A stretch of DNA of 64,000 nucleotides from NCBI RefSeq assembly GCF_003315035.1, contig NZ_QNRE01000003.1:124001-188000 (forward strand). The letters run 5' to 3'. The notes below the pieces were generated by a model that did not search any database, was not told the DNA's origin, and saw only the letters and a program-made list of their open reading frames with translations. The position numbers and the translations under genes were made by a program. Below, one piece after another: positions 26,178 to 37,961 of this stretch. Numbering within the stretch: the stretch's first letter is position 1; each line of letters starts with the position of its first letter. The DNA comes from Nocardia puris (lineage in GTDB: Bacteria > Actinomycetota > Actinomycetes > Mycobacteriales > Mycobacteriaceae).

Positions 26178-26813
26178 ATGACTCACAACACCCCGGGCCC
26201 GCAGCCCTACCCGCCGAATTCCTATCCCCCGCAGCCCGTTCGGAAGAAGCCCGTGTGGCCGTGGATTCTGATCGGCGCCATGGTGCTGCTCTGCGGAGGC
26301 TGTTTCGGCATCGTCGGCATCGCGACGAACAACAGCGGCAGCGAGACGACCGCGACCGTGCTGCCGCCCAGCGCCGACCCCGCGGATCCGGCGACTCCGG
26401 CGCCCGCGCCGGAACCCGATGCGGCACAGGCGGGTTCGGCAGTACGTGACGGCAAGTTCGAATTCGCTGTCACCGCGGTCGACCCGCCCGTGACGGCGGT
26501 CGGCGACAACCCCTACCTCCAGTCCACGGCGCAGGGCGTGTACATCCTGGTCCACGTCACCGTCACCAATATCGGGGATCGGCCGCAGACCTACTTCGGC
26601 AGCAATCAGAAGCTCATCGATGACCAGGGCCGCCGGTACGAGAACGACACCCGCGCCGAGATCAACGTCAACGACCACCTGGCGACGCCGATCAACCCGG
26701 GCAACAGCGTCGACGTCACCATCGTGTTCGATGTCCCCGCCGGGACGGTTCCCGCGGTCTTGCAGCTGCACGACTCGGCGTTCTCCGGTGGCGCGAAGGT
26801 CGCGTTGCGCTGA
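26178..26813 (+). CDS. DUF4352-type membrane-anchored protein, paralogue 1
   Basis: 211 residues; ATG 26178 behind GACGAGGAA. A Pro-rich cytoplasmic N-terminus precedes one transmembrane helix (about 27-48, PWILIGAMVLLCGGCFGIVG). An Ala/Pro linker and a DUF4352 immunoglobulin-like beta domain follow (about 85-211; GKFEFAVTAVDPPV, GVYILVHVTVTNIGDRPQTY). It would face the cell exterior. The final 130 residues align without gaps to the gene at 27815. A hairpin terminator follows directly. Confidence 0.78.
   Translation: MTHNTPGPQPYPPNSYPPQPVRKKPVWPWILIGAMVLLCGGCFGIVGIATNNSGSETTATVLPPSADPADPATPAPAPEPDAAQAGSAVRDGKFEFAVTAVDPPVTAVGDNPYLQSTAQGVYILVHVTVTNIGDRPQTYFGSNQKLIDDQGRRYENDTRAEINVNDHLATPINPGNSVDVTIVFDVPAGTVPAVLQLHDSAFSGGAKVALR
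26424..26813 (+). repeat. Paralogous 390-bp segment, copy 1 of the DUF4352 domain
   Basis: This stretch and 28142-28531 are equal in length and align without gaps. They include long identical runs, for example around the residues QGVYILVHVTVTNIGDRPQTY. They form a dispersed direct repeat about 1.7 kb apart. Confidence 0.75.
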
Positions 26814-26821
26814 ATGCCGAC

Positions 26822-26850
26822 GAAGGTGCCCGGAAACCCCGGGCACCTTC
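26822..26850 (+). terminator. Hairpin terminator after the first DUF4352 gene
   Basis: A 12-bp stem (26822-26833 with 26839-26850, GAAGGTGCCCGG) with a 5-nt loop, 9 bp after the stop. It closes the plus-strand gene before the convergent secreted-protein gene. Confidence 0.75.
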
Positions 26851-26984
26851 CTTCTCGACCGCTGCGCTGACGAGCACAGCCTCGGCGTCGAATACGCGCC
26901 CGGGGCCGGCGGCTGCGGGGACGTGACCGGCCGAGATCGATCACCCCCGCTCCACGACCGAATCACCCTGCTGGGCAGGATGAT

Positions 26985-27488
26985 TCAGGAGACGAGTAAT
27001 ACTCCCGTGCCCGGGATGAGGGAGATGGGCATGGGTGGGGCGTTCCACTGTTCGCGCTGCTCGGTGGCGGTGGCGAGGATCGGGCCGGGGCCGGTGGGAG
27101 CGGTGGCGGCGGTGGGGAGGGAGGCGGCGTAGCCGGTGCTGCCCGAGGTGGGGTTGGTGGTCCAGTGGCGGATGTCGACGCTGCCCGTCGCGCCGGTCTG
27201 GAGGTTGCGCCAGTGGACCGTGATCCAGCGGTAGTTGTATTGACTGTCGTACGGCGCGAGGACCGGAATCGAGAAGGTCGCTGCGCCAGGTGTTTCACCG
27301 ACGGTGCCCACCACACCGATCGTTCCGAACGAACCGCCCGGCACGCCGCCCGGCCCCACCTCCAACCCCTTCACCACCGGGATCTGGAACGCGACGTGCG
27401 TCGGCGCTGCCTCGGCGACCGGCATCCCGAGCCCGAACAGCAACGGCACCGACACCAGAGCGCCGGCCATCATCTTCTTGACACGCAT
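26985..27488 (-). CDS. Secreted protein of unknown function
   Basis: 167 residues from ATG 27486-27488, preceded by GGAGGGG. The signal peptide (MKKM-type basic start, GALVSVPLLFGLG, AEA-A near residue 27) is clear. The mature part is Gly/Thr/Pro-rich and beta-like (FSIPVLAPYDSQYNYRWITV, then HWRNLQTGATGSVDI). It has no Cys and no catalytic motif. It lies on the opposite strand between the two DUF4352 paralogues. Similar short Nocardia exported proteins exist, but no role is known to me. Confidence 0.7.
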   Translation of the reverse strand: MRVKKMMAGALVSVPLLFGLGMPVAEAAPTHVAFQIPVVKGLEVGPGGVPGGSFGTIGVVGTVGETPGAATFSIPVLAPYDSQYNYRWITVHWRNLQTGATGSVDIRHWTTNPTSGSTGYAASLPTAATAPTGPGPILATATEQREQWNAPPMPISLIPGTGVLLVS

Positions 27489-27814
27489 GTACCCCTCCAG
27501 GACAGTTGACTTTCATGTTGGGACATCTATGTATCATTTCCAGCGCCTGTCACAGTAACCACTTCCCCTGCGGATAGCCACCCGCTTTCCGCAACGAACC
27601 GGTCGGCGGGTGCACGAGTGGCAAGTACGCGACTTCCGGTTCGAACCGAGACTCCGTTCCAGCCGCCCACCGCCGCATGCCCCTAACGTGTCCCTATTTC
27701 GGCGGCAAACTCGCTGACCAGGCCGCGAACCCTCGTAGCGTCGAAGCAGCGGTTCGCGCCGGTGGCGAACGCGCCGGATCCGGAGCCGAGCCGCCCGCAC
27801 AGAACGGGACAGCC

Positions 27815-28531
27815 ATGGGCTATCCGCAGATGCCCCAGCAACCATGGCCCGGCAATCAGCCAGGATGGCCACAGCCGTATCGGCAACCGCCCCCGCCACC
27901 GAAGAAACAGATCCTCTGGCCGTGGATTCTGATCGCGGCGATTGTGCTGTGCGGTGGCGGCTGTCTCGGCATCGTCGGCATCGTCGCGAACAACAGCGCC
28001 ACCGATACCACCGCCACCGTCCTTCCTCCGACCACTGCGCACGATGCCGGAAACGCTGTCCCGGCACCGCAACCCGAAGACGCGCCGCAACCTGAACCGG
28101 CGCCGGAACCAGCGCCGCGACCAGCGCAGGAACCGGACGCGGCGCAAGCCGGTTCATCGGTCCGGGACGGCAAGTTCGAGTTCACCGTCACCGCTGTCGA
28201 CCCTCCGGTAACCGTCGTCGGCGACAACCCCTATCTCCAGACGACCGCACAGGGCGTGTACATCCTGGTCCACGTCACCGTCACCAATATCGGCGACCGG
28301 CCCCAGACCTATTTGAGCAGCGACCAGAGACTCATCGACGACCAAGGGCGCCGGTTCGAAACGGACGTCTACGCCGAGATCAACCTCAATGTTTACCTTG
28401 CGACACCGATCAACCCCGGCAACAGCGTCAATGTCACGCTCGTCTTCGATGTCCCCCCGGGCACGGTCCCCGCGGTCCTGCAATTCCACGATTCGGCGTT
28501 CTCAGGCGGCGCCAGAGTCGCCCTGCGCTGA
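27815..28531 (+). CDS. DUF4352-type membrane-anchored protein, paralogue 2
   Basis: 238 residues from ATG 27815. The longer frame from 27677 adds an unlikely extension. A Pro/Gln-rich N-terminus (about 1-33) precedes one transmembrane helix (about 35-57, WPWILIAAIVLCGGGCLGIV) and a linker with Pro-Glu-Ala repeats that is longer than in paralogue 1. The DUF4352 beta domain follows, nearly identical to the 26178 product. The domain is also found in exported lipoproteins and sensor-like proteins. Its exact function is unknown. Confidence 0.78.
   Translation: MGYPQMPQQPWPGNQPGWPQPYRQPPPPPKKQILWPWILIAAIVLCGGGCLGIVGIVANNSATDTTATVLPPTTAHDAGNAVPAPQPEDAPQPEPAPEPAPRPAQEPDAAQAGSSVRDGKFEFTVTAVDPPVTVVGDNPYLQTTAQGVYILVHVTVTNIGDRPQTYLSSDQRLIDDQGRRFETDVYAEINLNVYLATPINPGNSVNVTLVFDVPPGTVPAVLQFHDSAFSGGARVALR
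28142..28531 (+). repeat. Paralogous 390-bp segment, copy 2 of the DUF4352 domain
   Basis: Second copy of the segment at 26424-26813, same orientation. The linkers and N-termini of the two genes are much less alike, so similarity is concentrated in this segment. Confidence 0.75.
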
Positions 28532-28550
28532 CCTCGAACCGCACACAAAA

Positions 28551-28588
28551 ACGAAGGCGCCCAACTGTTTCCGGTTGGGCGCCTTCGT
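28551..28588. terminator. Bidirectional hairpin terminator between DUF4352 gene and secA
   Basis: A perfect 15-bp inverted repeat (28551-28565 with 28574-28588, ACGAAGGCGCCCAAC) and an 8-nt loop, between two convergent stops. An AAAA run on the left gives a U-tract for the secA transcript. Confidence 0.85.
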
Positions 28589-28624
28589 GCTGGGCTCGGT
28601 CGCGGCGGGGACCCGCCACGGGGC

Positions 28625-31468
<2,844 letters not shown>

Positions 31469-31846
31469 GGGTCTCGTCAGTCCTCTGGTCGGTGTGTCAT
31501 TCGTGGTGTGGTGGTCCGCCCCGGCCGCCCGCCGGGCAGGCGGAATCTCCCAGCACGCCCCCATGGTAATGCCGCGACCGCACCGAGCGCCGGTGACCAG
31601 CGTCGTCACAGGTCGTGGCGCGACCTCGCCGGAGGCGTACCACCTCACCGTACCCGCACCGCGCAGTACTTCGACTGGGCAATCCCCACCGCCTGTGGTC
31701 GAATCGGTCAACACTGCCACGCGAACCGACGCGGGTGAAGATGTGCGCCGATTTCGCTGGAAATGCCACAGATCCCCTTCGGAACCGTTGTCGGGCACGA
31801 CAATGGGTCGCAGGACACAGCGGCATCGGAAGGAGCATCGGGCAGC
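31469..31846. other. Divergent intergenic region between secA and the acyltransferase
   Basis: 378 bp with no supportable gene; the open frames are antisense or extensions of neighbours. It must carry the divergent promoters of secA and of the WS/DGAT gene. I see no clear operator or riboswitch-like structure. Confidence 0.5.
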
Positions 31847-33253
31847 GTGATCACGCGATTGACGCCGCAGGACGCGTCGTTCTACCGGCTCGAATCGAGC
31901 AGCAATCCGATCCACATCGGCTCCCTCGCGATCGTCCGCAACGGCGACGACGAGCCCGCGCTCGACTACGACCGGCTGGTCGACCTGGTCGAGAGCAGGC
32001 TGTCGCTGGTCCCCCGCTACCGCCGCAAGGTGCGCGAGATCCCGTTCGCGCTGGGGCGGCCGGTGTGGGTGGAGGACAGCCGCTTCGACATCACCTATCA
32101 CATCCGCCGCTCGGCGCTGCCCAAACCGGGCACCGACGACCAGTTGCACGATCTGGTGGCCCGCCTCGCCTCGCGCCCGCTCGACCAGAGCAGGCCGCTG
32201 TGGGAGATGTACCTGATCGAGGGGCTCAGCGGGGGTCGCAGCGCGATCTTCACCAAGACCCACTCCGCGCTGGTCGACGGATCCAGCGCGCTGGAGATCG
32301 GGCACGTGATCCTGGACAACACCGCCTCGCCGCGCGATTTCGCCGACGACTCCTGGATCGCGCCCCGCGAACCCAACGACGTGGAGCTGCTGGTCGGCGC
32401 GCTCACCCACCTGGCGGGGCAACCGCGCGAGGCGCTGGAGGTGGCCCGCGACGTGAGCGCCGACGCGTTCGCCATGATCAACGCCGCGGGCAAGGCGGTG
32501 GAGTCGGTGATCTCGGCCGTGCGCACCGCCGCGATCGGCGCGCCGGACAGCCCGCTGAACATCCGCACCTCGCGGCACCGCCGGTTCGACGTGGTGCGCA
32601 CCGACCTCGAGGACTACCGCACCATCCGCAAGCGCTTCGACTGCTCGATCAACGACGCGATCCTCGCCGTGGTGACGGGCGCGCTGCGCAACTGGCTGCT
32701 CTCGCGCGGCGAGGCGCTGACCGAGTCGACCACGCTGCGCGCGGTGGTGCCGATGTCGGTGTACGTCGACGGGCAGGGCTCCGAACGGCTCGAACCCGAC
32801 AGCGAGGTGTCCTCGTTCCTGCTCGATCTGCCGGTGGGCGAACCGAATCCGGTGATGCGCCTGTCGCACATCGCGCACGCCAACGAGGCGGGCGCGCGGC
32901 ACCGGCGCGGGGTGCGGGCGCGCACGCTCGTCCATATGGCGGGTTTCGCGCCCGCCAGCCTGCACGCGATGAGTGTGCGGGCGGCGAGTACGTTCGCAGA
33001 GCACACGTTCAACTTGGTGATCACCAACGCGCCGGGTCCGCAGACGCCGATGTACATCGGCGGCGCGCGGATGCTGGAGATGTATCCGGTGTCGCCGTTG
33101 CTGCGCAACCAGGCCTCCAGTATCGGGATCACGTCCTATGACGGACAGGTGTTCTACGGGCTCAACGCCGACCGCGACGCGATGGCCGACATCGGGGTGC
33201 TGGCCGCCGCGGTGCACGAATCCATGGAGGAGATGCTCGGTGCCTGCGCCTGA
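31847..33253 (+). CDS. WS/DGAT-family acyltransferase (wax ester / triacylglycerol synthase type)
   Basis: 468 residues from GTG 31847; GGAAGGAG lies about 13 bp upstream. The family transfers acyl groups from acyl-CoA to fatty alcohols or diacylglycerol. Recognised from [16 protein letters not shown] at the start, [11 protein letters not shown], the active-site block, and [19 protein letters not shown] near the C-terminus. The catalytic HHxxxDG box reads THSALVDG (138-145): the second His (139) is kept but the first is Thr. It neighbours desaturase genes, as mycobacterial Rv3233c/Rv3234c neighbour desA3, which suggests storage-lipid synthesis. Confidence 0.9.
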   Translation: MITRLTPQDASFYRLESSSNPIHIGSLAIVRNGDDEPALDYDRLVDLVESRLSLVPRYRRKVREIPFALGRPVWVEDSRFDITYHIRRSALPKPGTDDQLHDLVARLASRPLDQSRPLWEMYLIEGLSGGRSAIFTKTHSALVDGSSALEIGHVILDNTASPRDFADDSWIAPREPNDVELLVGALTHLAGQPREALEVARDVSADAFAMINAAGKAVESVISAVRTAAIGAPDSPLNIRTSRHRRFDVVRTDLEDYRTIRKRFDCSINDAILAVVTGALRNWLLSRGEALTESTTLRAVVPMSVYVDGQGSERLEPDSEVSSFLLDLPVGEPNPVMRLSHIAHANEAGARHRRGVRARTLVHMAGFAPASLHAMSVRAASTFAEHTFNLVITNAPGPQTPMYIGGARMLEMYPVSPLLRNQASSIGITSYDGQVFYGLNADRDAMADIGVLAAAVHESMEEMLGACA

Positions 33254-33806
33254 CCGGAACGAGACCACGCGGGTCTACGTGCCCGCGACCGTGTCGATGC
33301 TGCGGAGACTGGTCGCCGACCGGGAGCTGTTCCCGCTCGGCGGCACCGCGTTCGCGCTCACGCCCACGCTGCGGGAGGCGTACGCGTCGGGCGACGACGA
33401 GGAACTGGCCGAGGTCGCGATGGCGGAGGCGGCGCGCGCCTCGCTGCGGCTGCTGGCCGGTGAGCGCGAGGACGCCGAGACCGACCCCGCCGACGACGAG
33501 CCGTCGTCCTCGGGCCGCCCGGTCTACCGCCGCGCGGTGATCGCGGCCGACGTGTCGGGCGTGAAGCCGCGCCCCGATCTGGACGACGCGGTGGTGAAGC
33601 TCTCGGGCCCGATCACCTACGACCGGATCGCCTCGGTGCACGTCGACCTGGCCGAGGCCGAGCCCGCCGTCGCCAAGGCGGTGGACGTCGTCGATGCCGC
33701 CGACCTGGGCGATCCCGATGCCGAGTTCGTGCTCGGCGACGCCGAGGACCACCAATTGGCCTGGTACGCCGCCCAGGAACTCCCCTTCCTGCTGGATCTG
33801 CTCTAG
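33240..33806 (+). CDS. Conserved actinobacterial protein, Rv3231c-like (DUF6912)
   Basis: 188 residues. GTG 33240 overlaps the acyltransferase stop by 14 bp, so it is in the same operon. The opening [20 protein letters not shown] and the block [22 protein letters not shown] are typical of this small family, which sits beside desA3-type genes in mycolate bacteria. An acidic linker precedes a second half ending [17 protein letters not shown]. No catalytic residues are apparent and the biochemical role is unknown. Confidence 0.8.
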   Translation: MPAPDRNETTRVYVPATVSMLRRLVADRELFPLGGTAFALTPTLREAYASGDDEELAEVAMAEAARASLRLLAGEREDAETDPADDEPSSSGRPVYRRAVIAADVSGVKPRPDLDDAVVKLSGPITYDRIASVHVDLAEAEPAVAKAVDVVDAADLGDPDAEFVLGDAEDHQLAWYAAQELPFLLDLL

Positions 33807-33836
33807 TACGTGCGCGGGCTCACCGGAATCGCTAAC

Positions 33837-33850
33837 CTACGATGCCGTAA
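33837..33850. promoter_or_regulatory. Putative repressor operator at the ferredoxin reductase promoter
   Basis: CTACGATGCCGTAA matches the two sites before the second desaturase (36619-36632 and 36634-36647). It overlaps a TAACCT -10-like hexamer (33848-33853) six bases before the ATG at 33860. A repressor bound here would block transcription. Confidence 0.5.
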
Positions 33851-33859
33851 CCTTGCCCT

Positions 33860-35047
33860 ATGACCGGTCGCCGACGGTGGCCGTCCCGACGGAAAGACGA
33901 ACGGCAGCGAATGGTCCTGAAGAATGTCCGCGAGTGGCTCGAGGCACCCGCGGCGAGCGTGGCCGAGCGAGGTGGGCGGCTCAACGTGCTGCGCGGCGCC
34001 GTCGCCCGGGTCACCACGCCGCTGTTGCCCGACGACTACCTGCACCTGGCCAACCCGCTGTGGTCGGCACGCGAACTGCGCGGGCGCATCGTGGACGTCC
34101 GCAAGGAGACCGCCGATTCGGCGACCCTGGTGATCAAGCCGGGCTGGGGTTTCGACTTCCGCTATCAGCCCGGCCAGTACATCGGCATCGGCATCCTGGT
34201 CGAAGGCCGCTGGCACTGGCGCTCGTATTCGCTGACCTGCCCGCCGGACTGGAACGATCCCAGCCGCGGTTCCGGGCGCCTGATCTCCATCGCGGTCAAG
34301 GCGATGCCGGAGGGTTTCCTGTCCAGCCACCTGGTCAACGGCGTCAAGCCGGGGACCGTCGTGCGGCTGCAGACCCCGCAGGGCGGATTCGTGCTGCCCT
34401 ACCCGCCGCCGCCCAAGGTGTTGTTCCTCACCGCGGGCAGCGGCGTGACGCCCGTCATGTCGATGCTGCGGGCGATGGATCGCCGCGACACCGTCACCGA
34501 CGTGGTGCACCTGCATTCGGCGCGCACCGCCGACGACGTGATGTTCGGCGCGGAGCTGAAGGAACTGCACCGCCGCCACCCCGGCTTCGAATCGCACCTG
34601 CATCTCACCTCCGAGCAGGGCAAATTCGCGCTGGCCGACCTCGATACGCGCTTCCCGGACTGGAAGGAACGCGACACCTGGGCGTGCGGTCCGGCGGGCA
34701 TGCTGGACGAGATCGAACAGCACTGGCGTGCGGCGGGCATCGAGAACCGGCTGCACATCGAGCGTTTCGAGATCGAGCGCTCCGCCGTCGGGGAGGGCGG
34801 CACCGTGACGTTCGGCAAGACCGGACGCAGCATCGAGGCCGACGGCGCGACCAGCCTGCTGGAAGCGGGTGAGTCGGTGGGGGTGCAGATGCCGTTCGGC
34901 TGCCGGATGGGTATCTGCCAGACCTGTGTGGTGACAATCAGTTCCGGGCACGCGCGCGATCTGCGCAACGGCGAGGAGCGTCGCGAGGGCGACAAGGTTC
35001 AGACGTGCATCTCCGCGGCCGCGGGCGACTGCACACTGGACGTCTGA
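33860..35047 (+). CDS. Ferredoxin reductase with C-terminal 2Fe-2S domain, desaturase electron donor (Rv3230c-like)
   Basis: 395 residues. ATG 33860 was chosen because a -10-like hexamer lies six bases upstream, giving a leaderless message; ATG 33911 is the alternative. Order: FAD-binding domain with [11 protein letters not shown] (the R-x-Y-S flavin motif) and the upstream [18 protein letters not shown](P)H-binding domain with [17 protein letters not shown] and the Cys-Gly-Pro motif WACGPAGML; plant-type ferredoxin domain with C-x4-C-x2-C in [15 protein letters not shown] and a last Cys in VQTCISAA. It passes electrons from NADPH to DesA3-type desaturases, which lie immediately downstream. 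Confidence 0.93.
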   Translation: MTGRRRWPSRRKDERQRMVLKNVREWLEAPAASVAERGGRLNVLRGAVARVTTPLLPDDYLHLANPLWSARELRGRIVDVRKETADSATLVIKPGWGFDFRYQPGQYIGIGILVEGRWHWRSYSLTCPPDWNDPSRGSGRLISIAVKAMPEGFLSSHLVNGVKPGTVVRLQTPQGGFVLPYPPPPKVLFLTAGSGVTPVMSMLRAMDRRDTVTDVVHLHSARTADDVMFGAELKELHRRHPGFESHLHLTSEQGKFALADLDTRFPDWKERDTWACGPAGMLDEIEQHWRAAGIENRLHIERFEIERSAVGEGGTVTFGKTGRSIEADGATSLLEAGESVGVQMPFGCRMGICQTCVVTISSGHARDLRNGEERREGDKVQTCISAAAGDCTLDV

Positions 35048-35131
35048 AACACCCCCGACAGCCTGGCTCGCCTTCGGCGGCGCTTGCCCGGGTACCCTCG
35101 ATGCAGACCGCCGAACGACGAAGGGACCCCG

Positions 35132-36553
35132 GTGGCCATCACCGACATTCAGGCGTTCTCGCACCTCACCGACTCCGACATCGAAGCGCTCGGGCAGGAG
35201 CTCGACAGCATCCGGCGCTCTGTGGAGTTGAGCCGTGGTGAACGCGACGCCAAGTACATCCGCCGCACCATCGCCGCCCAGCGCGGCCTCGAGGTCGCGG
35301 CGCGCGCTGTGCTGTTCGGCAGCCGCAACCGCTGGGCTTGGGTCGCGGGCACGGCCATGCTCTCGGTCGCCAAGATCATCGAGAACATGGAGCTGGGCCA
35401 CAACGTGAGCCACGGCCAGTGGGACTGGATGAACGATCCGGAGATCCACTCCACCTCGTGGGAGTGGGATATGACCGGGCCGTCGGCGCAGTGGCGCCGC
35501 GCCCACAACTACTCCCACCACACCTACACCAACGTGCTGGGCAAGGACGAGGACCTCGGTTTCGGCATCCTGCGGATGACCCGCGACGAGGAATGGCGCC
35601 CCGTCCACCTGGTGCAGCCGTTCGCTAATCTGCTGCTGGCCGCCACCTTCGAGTGGGGCATCGCCCTGCACGACTGGACCATCGACAAAGAGCTGTCCGG
35701 CACGCCCCGCTACCAGCTGGCCTCCGAACCCAACAAGCTGTTCGCCCGTAAGATCGCGCGGCAGGTGGGCAAGGACTTCGTGCTGTACCCGCTGCTCACC
35801 GGCCCGGCGTGGAAGTCCACACTGAAAGCCAACGCGACGGCGAATCTGGTGCGCAACCTGTGGGCCTACGCGGTGATCTTCTGCGGGCACTTCCCCGACG
35901 GCGCGGAGAAGTTCACCATCGAACAGCTCGACGGCGAGACGCAGGCCGAGTGGTACCTGCGCCAGATGCTCGGCAGCGCCAACTTCAAGGCGGGCCCGGC
36001 GATGGCGTTCATGAGCGGCAACCTCTGCTACCAGATCGAGCACCACCTGTTCCCCGATCTGCCGAGCAACCGCTACCCGGAGATCGCCGCGCGGGTGCGC
36101 GAACTGTGCGACAAGTACGACCTGCCCTACACCACCGGCTCGCTGGGCAAGCAGTATCTGCTGGCGTTCCGCACCATTCACAAGCTCGCGCTGCCGGACC
36201 GCTTCCTCATGCGCACCGCCGACGACGCTCCGGAGACCTCCTCGGAGCGCAAGTTCGCCGGGATCACGCTGCCCGCCGCGGGGTGGACCGAGCACAACCG
36301 GCTGATCACCGACCCCGAAACCGGGCAGCGGCGCGGGCTGCGCTCGGCGCTGCACGAGGCGAAGGTGGCGCTGGAGGAGAAGGCGGCCCACGAGAAGCAG
36401 GTGCTGCGGGAGGCGAAGGCCTCGCTGAAGGAGAAGGCCCGCCACGAGAAGCAGGTGCTGCGCGAGGCCAAGCGCTCGCTGCGGGAGAAGGCCGAACCGC
36501 GCCGTAAGTCGCTGCGGGACCGCGTTTTCCGTGCGCGGGCACGCTTCGCGTGA
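35132..36553 (+). CDS. DesA3-like acyl-CoA desaturase with C-terminal 18-residue repeats
   Basis: 473 residues from GTG 35132 with AAGGGA upstream. It is a membrane di-iron desaturase with three His boxes: HNVSH in ENMELGHNVSHGQWDW, HNYSHH, and QIEHHLF near residue 310. Hydrophobic segments flank them. After a DesA3-like end (ADDAPETSSERKF) it carries an extra charged tail: three tandem 18-residue units of the form EAKxxLxEKAxHEKQVLR (residues 409-462) and a very basic end. That tail is absent from the second desaturase. It would introduce a double bond into stearoyl-CoA-type substrates using the reductase 85 bp upstream. Confidence 0.92.
   Translation: MAITDIQAFSHLTDSDIEALGQELDSIRRSVELSRGERDAKYIRRTIAAQRGLEVAARAVLFGSRNRWAWVAGTAMLSVAKIIENMELGHNVSHGQWDWMNDPEIHSTSWEWDMTGPSAQWRRAHNYSHHTYTNVLGKDEDLGFGILRMTRDEEWRPVHLVQPFANLLLAATFEWGIALHDWTIDKELSGTPRYQLASEPNKLFARKIARQVGKDFVLYPLLTGPAWKSTLKANATANLVRNLWAYAVIFCGHFPDGAEKFTIEQLDGETQAEWYLRQMLGSANFKAGPAMAFMSGNLCYQIEHHLFPDLPSNRYPEIAARVRELCDKYDLPYTTGSLGKQYLLAFRTIHKLALPDRFLMRTADDAPETSSERKFAGITLPAAGWTEHNRLITDPETGQRRGLRSALHEAKVALEEKAAHEKQVLREAKASLKEKARHEKQVLREAKRSLREKAEPRRKSLRDRVFRARARFA
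36356..36517 (+). repeat. Three tandem 54-bp units encoding an 18-residue coiled-coil repeat
   Basis: The units begin EAKVALEEKAAHEKQVLR, EAKASLKEKARHEKQVLR and EAKRSLREKAEPRRKSLR. They lie at the 3' end of the first desaturase gene. The first two are nearly identical at the DNA level (CACGAGAAGCAGGTGCTGCG at 36389 and 36443). Confidence 0.9.
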
Positions 36554-36571
36554 TATAGCACTCGTACGTTG

Positions 36572-36597
36572 CTGTGGCAATGCGGTATTTGCCACAG
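36572..36597. terminator. Inverted repeat between the two desaturase genes (terminator or operator)
   Basis: CTGTGGCAA (36572-36580) pairs with TTGCCACAG (36589-36597) around 8 nt. It lies 18 bp after the first desaturase stop. No T-tract follows, so it may be a factor-independent actinobacterial terminator or a protein-binding site. Confidence 0.5.
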
Positions 36598-36618
36598 TAT
36601 CGGCACGATCCCGGCAAC

Positions 36619-36647
36619 CTACGGTGTCGTAACTTACGGTACTGTAA
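36619..36647. promoter_or_regulatory. Double operator overlapping the second desaturase promoter
   Basis: Two adjacent near-palindromes, CTACGGTGTCGTAA (36619-36632) and TTACGGTACTGTAA (36634-36647). The second contains a TACTGT -10-like hexamer (36640-36645) seven bases before the ATG at 36653. One similar site precedes the reductase gene, so the same regulator probably controls both. Confidence 0.6.
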
Positions 36648-36652
36648 CCGCC

Positions 36653-37939
36653 ATGGCGATCTCGGATGTCAAGGAATACGCGCATCTCACCGCTGCCGAC
36701 GTGGAAGCGCTCGGCGCGGAATTCGACGCGATCCGGCGGGAAATCGAAGCCTCGCGCGGGGAAAAAGACGCGCGCTACATCCGCAACGTGATCCGGCTAC
36801 AGCGCGCCCTCGAGATCAGCGGGCGCACCGTGCTGTTCGCCAGCTTCCTGCCGCCCGCGTGGCTGGCCGGCGTCGCCCTGCTCGGCACCGCCAAGATCAT
36901 CGAGAACATGGAGATCGGGCACAACGTCATGCACGGGCAGTGGGACTGGATGAACGATCCGGAGATCCACTCCACCTCATGGGAATGGGACAACACCGGC
37001 CCGGCCAAGCACTGGAAGCACACCCACAACTACCTGCACCACAAGTACACCAATGTGCTCGGCATGGACGACGACATCGGCTACGGCCTGCTGCGCGTCA
37101 CCCGTGACCAGCGCTGGCGGCCCTTCTACCTGGGCAACCCGGTCTACAACCTGCTGCTGCAGCTGTTCTTCGAGTACGGCGTGGCCATCCAGCACCTGGA
37201 GCTGGGCAAGCTGGCCGCGGGCAAGTACAAGCCGGGCACGCCGGAGCGGGCGGAGTTCGAGCGCAAGCGGCGCGAGGTGCTGACCAAGATCGGCAAGCAG
37301 ACCCTCAAGGACTACGTGATCTTCCCGGCCCTGACCGGCCCGGCGTTCCTGACCACGCTGACGGCGAACCTGGCCGCCAACATGGTGCGCAACGTGTGGA
37401 CCAACGCGGTGATCTTCTGCGGCCACTTCCCCGACGGCGCGGAGAAGTTCACCAAGCACGACGTGGAGACCGAGACCCAGGCCGAGTGGTACCTGCGCCA
37501 GATGCTGGGCAGCGCCAATATCGACGGCGGCCCGATCATGCACTTCATGACCGGCAACCTGAGCCACCAGATCGAGCACCACCTGTTCCCCGATCTGCCC
37601 AGCAACCGGTACGCCGATATCGCGGTGCGGGTGCGCGAACTGTGCGACAAGTACGACCTGCCCTACACCTCCGGCTCGCTGCCGGTGCAGTACTTCAAGT
37701 CGTGGCGCACCATCCTCAAGCTCTCGCTGCCGAACAAGTACCTGCGCCACACCGCCGACGACGCCCCCGAGACCTCCTCGGAGCGCCGCTGGGGCGGCAA
37801 CGCGGTCCCCACCGTCGACCCGCTGACCGGCAAGCGCCGCGGCCTGCGCACGGCTCTGGAGCAGGGGCGCAAACGCGCCGTGGCGGAGGGCCGCAAACGC
37901 CTCACCCGCCGTGTGCCGGTGCTGTCGAAGGTGGGCTGA
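36653..37939 (+). CDS. DesA3-like acyl-CoA desaturase
   Basis: 428 residues from ATG 36653, apparently leaderless (TACTGT seven bases upstream). It shares the three His boxes of its neighbour: HNVMH in EIGHNVMHGQWDW, HNYLHH, and QIEHHLFPD. The same flanking text appears (NDPEIHSTSWEWD, CGHFPDGAEKFT), so the two are tandem paralogues. It has a short basic C-terminus instead of the 18-residue repeats. It matches mycobacterial DesA3 (Rv3229c) in order after the reductase. It is probably a delta-9 stearoyl-CoA desaturase of the cell membrane. Confidence 0.93.
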   Translation: MAISDVKEYAHLTAADVEALGAEFDAIRREIEASRGEKDARYIRNVIRLQRALEISGRTVLFASFLPPAWLAGVALLGTAKIIENMEIGHNVMHGQWDWMNDPEIHSTSWEWDNTGPAKHWKHTHNYLHHKYTNVLGMDDDIGYGLLRVTRDQRWRPFYLGNPVYNLLLQLFFEYGVAIQHLELGKLAAGKYKPGTPERAEFERKRREVLTKIGKQTLKDYVIFPALTGPAFLTTLTANLAANMVRNVWTNAVIFCGHFPDGAEKFTKHDVETETQAEWYLRQMLGSANIDGGPIMHFMTGNLSHQIEHHLFPDLPSNRYADIAVRVRELCDKYDLPYTSGSLPVQYFKSWRTILKLSLPNKYLRHTADDAPETSSERRWGGNAVPTVDPLTGKRRGLRTALEQGRKRAVAEGRKRLTRRVPVLSKVG

Positions 37940-37961
37940 ACGACCCACTACGCTTCGCCAG

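Noticed and set aside
31469..33268. N-terminal extension of the SecA frame
   Set aside because: The frame stays open but runs antisense through the WS/DGAT gene. The known SecA start is at 31468.
33803..36685. 960-codon minus-strand frame opposite the reductase and first desaturase
   Set aside because: Shadow of two genes with complete cofactor and His-box motifs.
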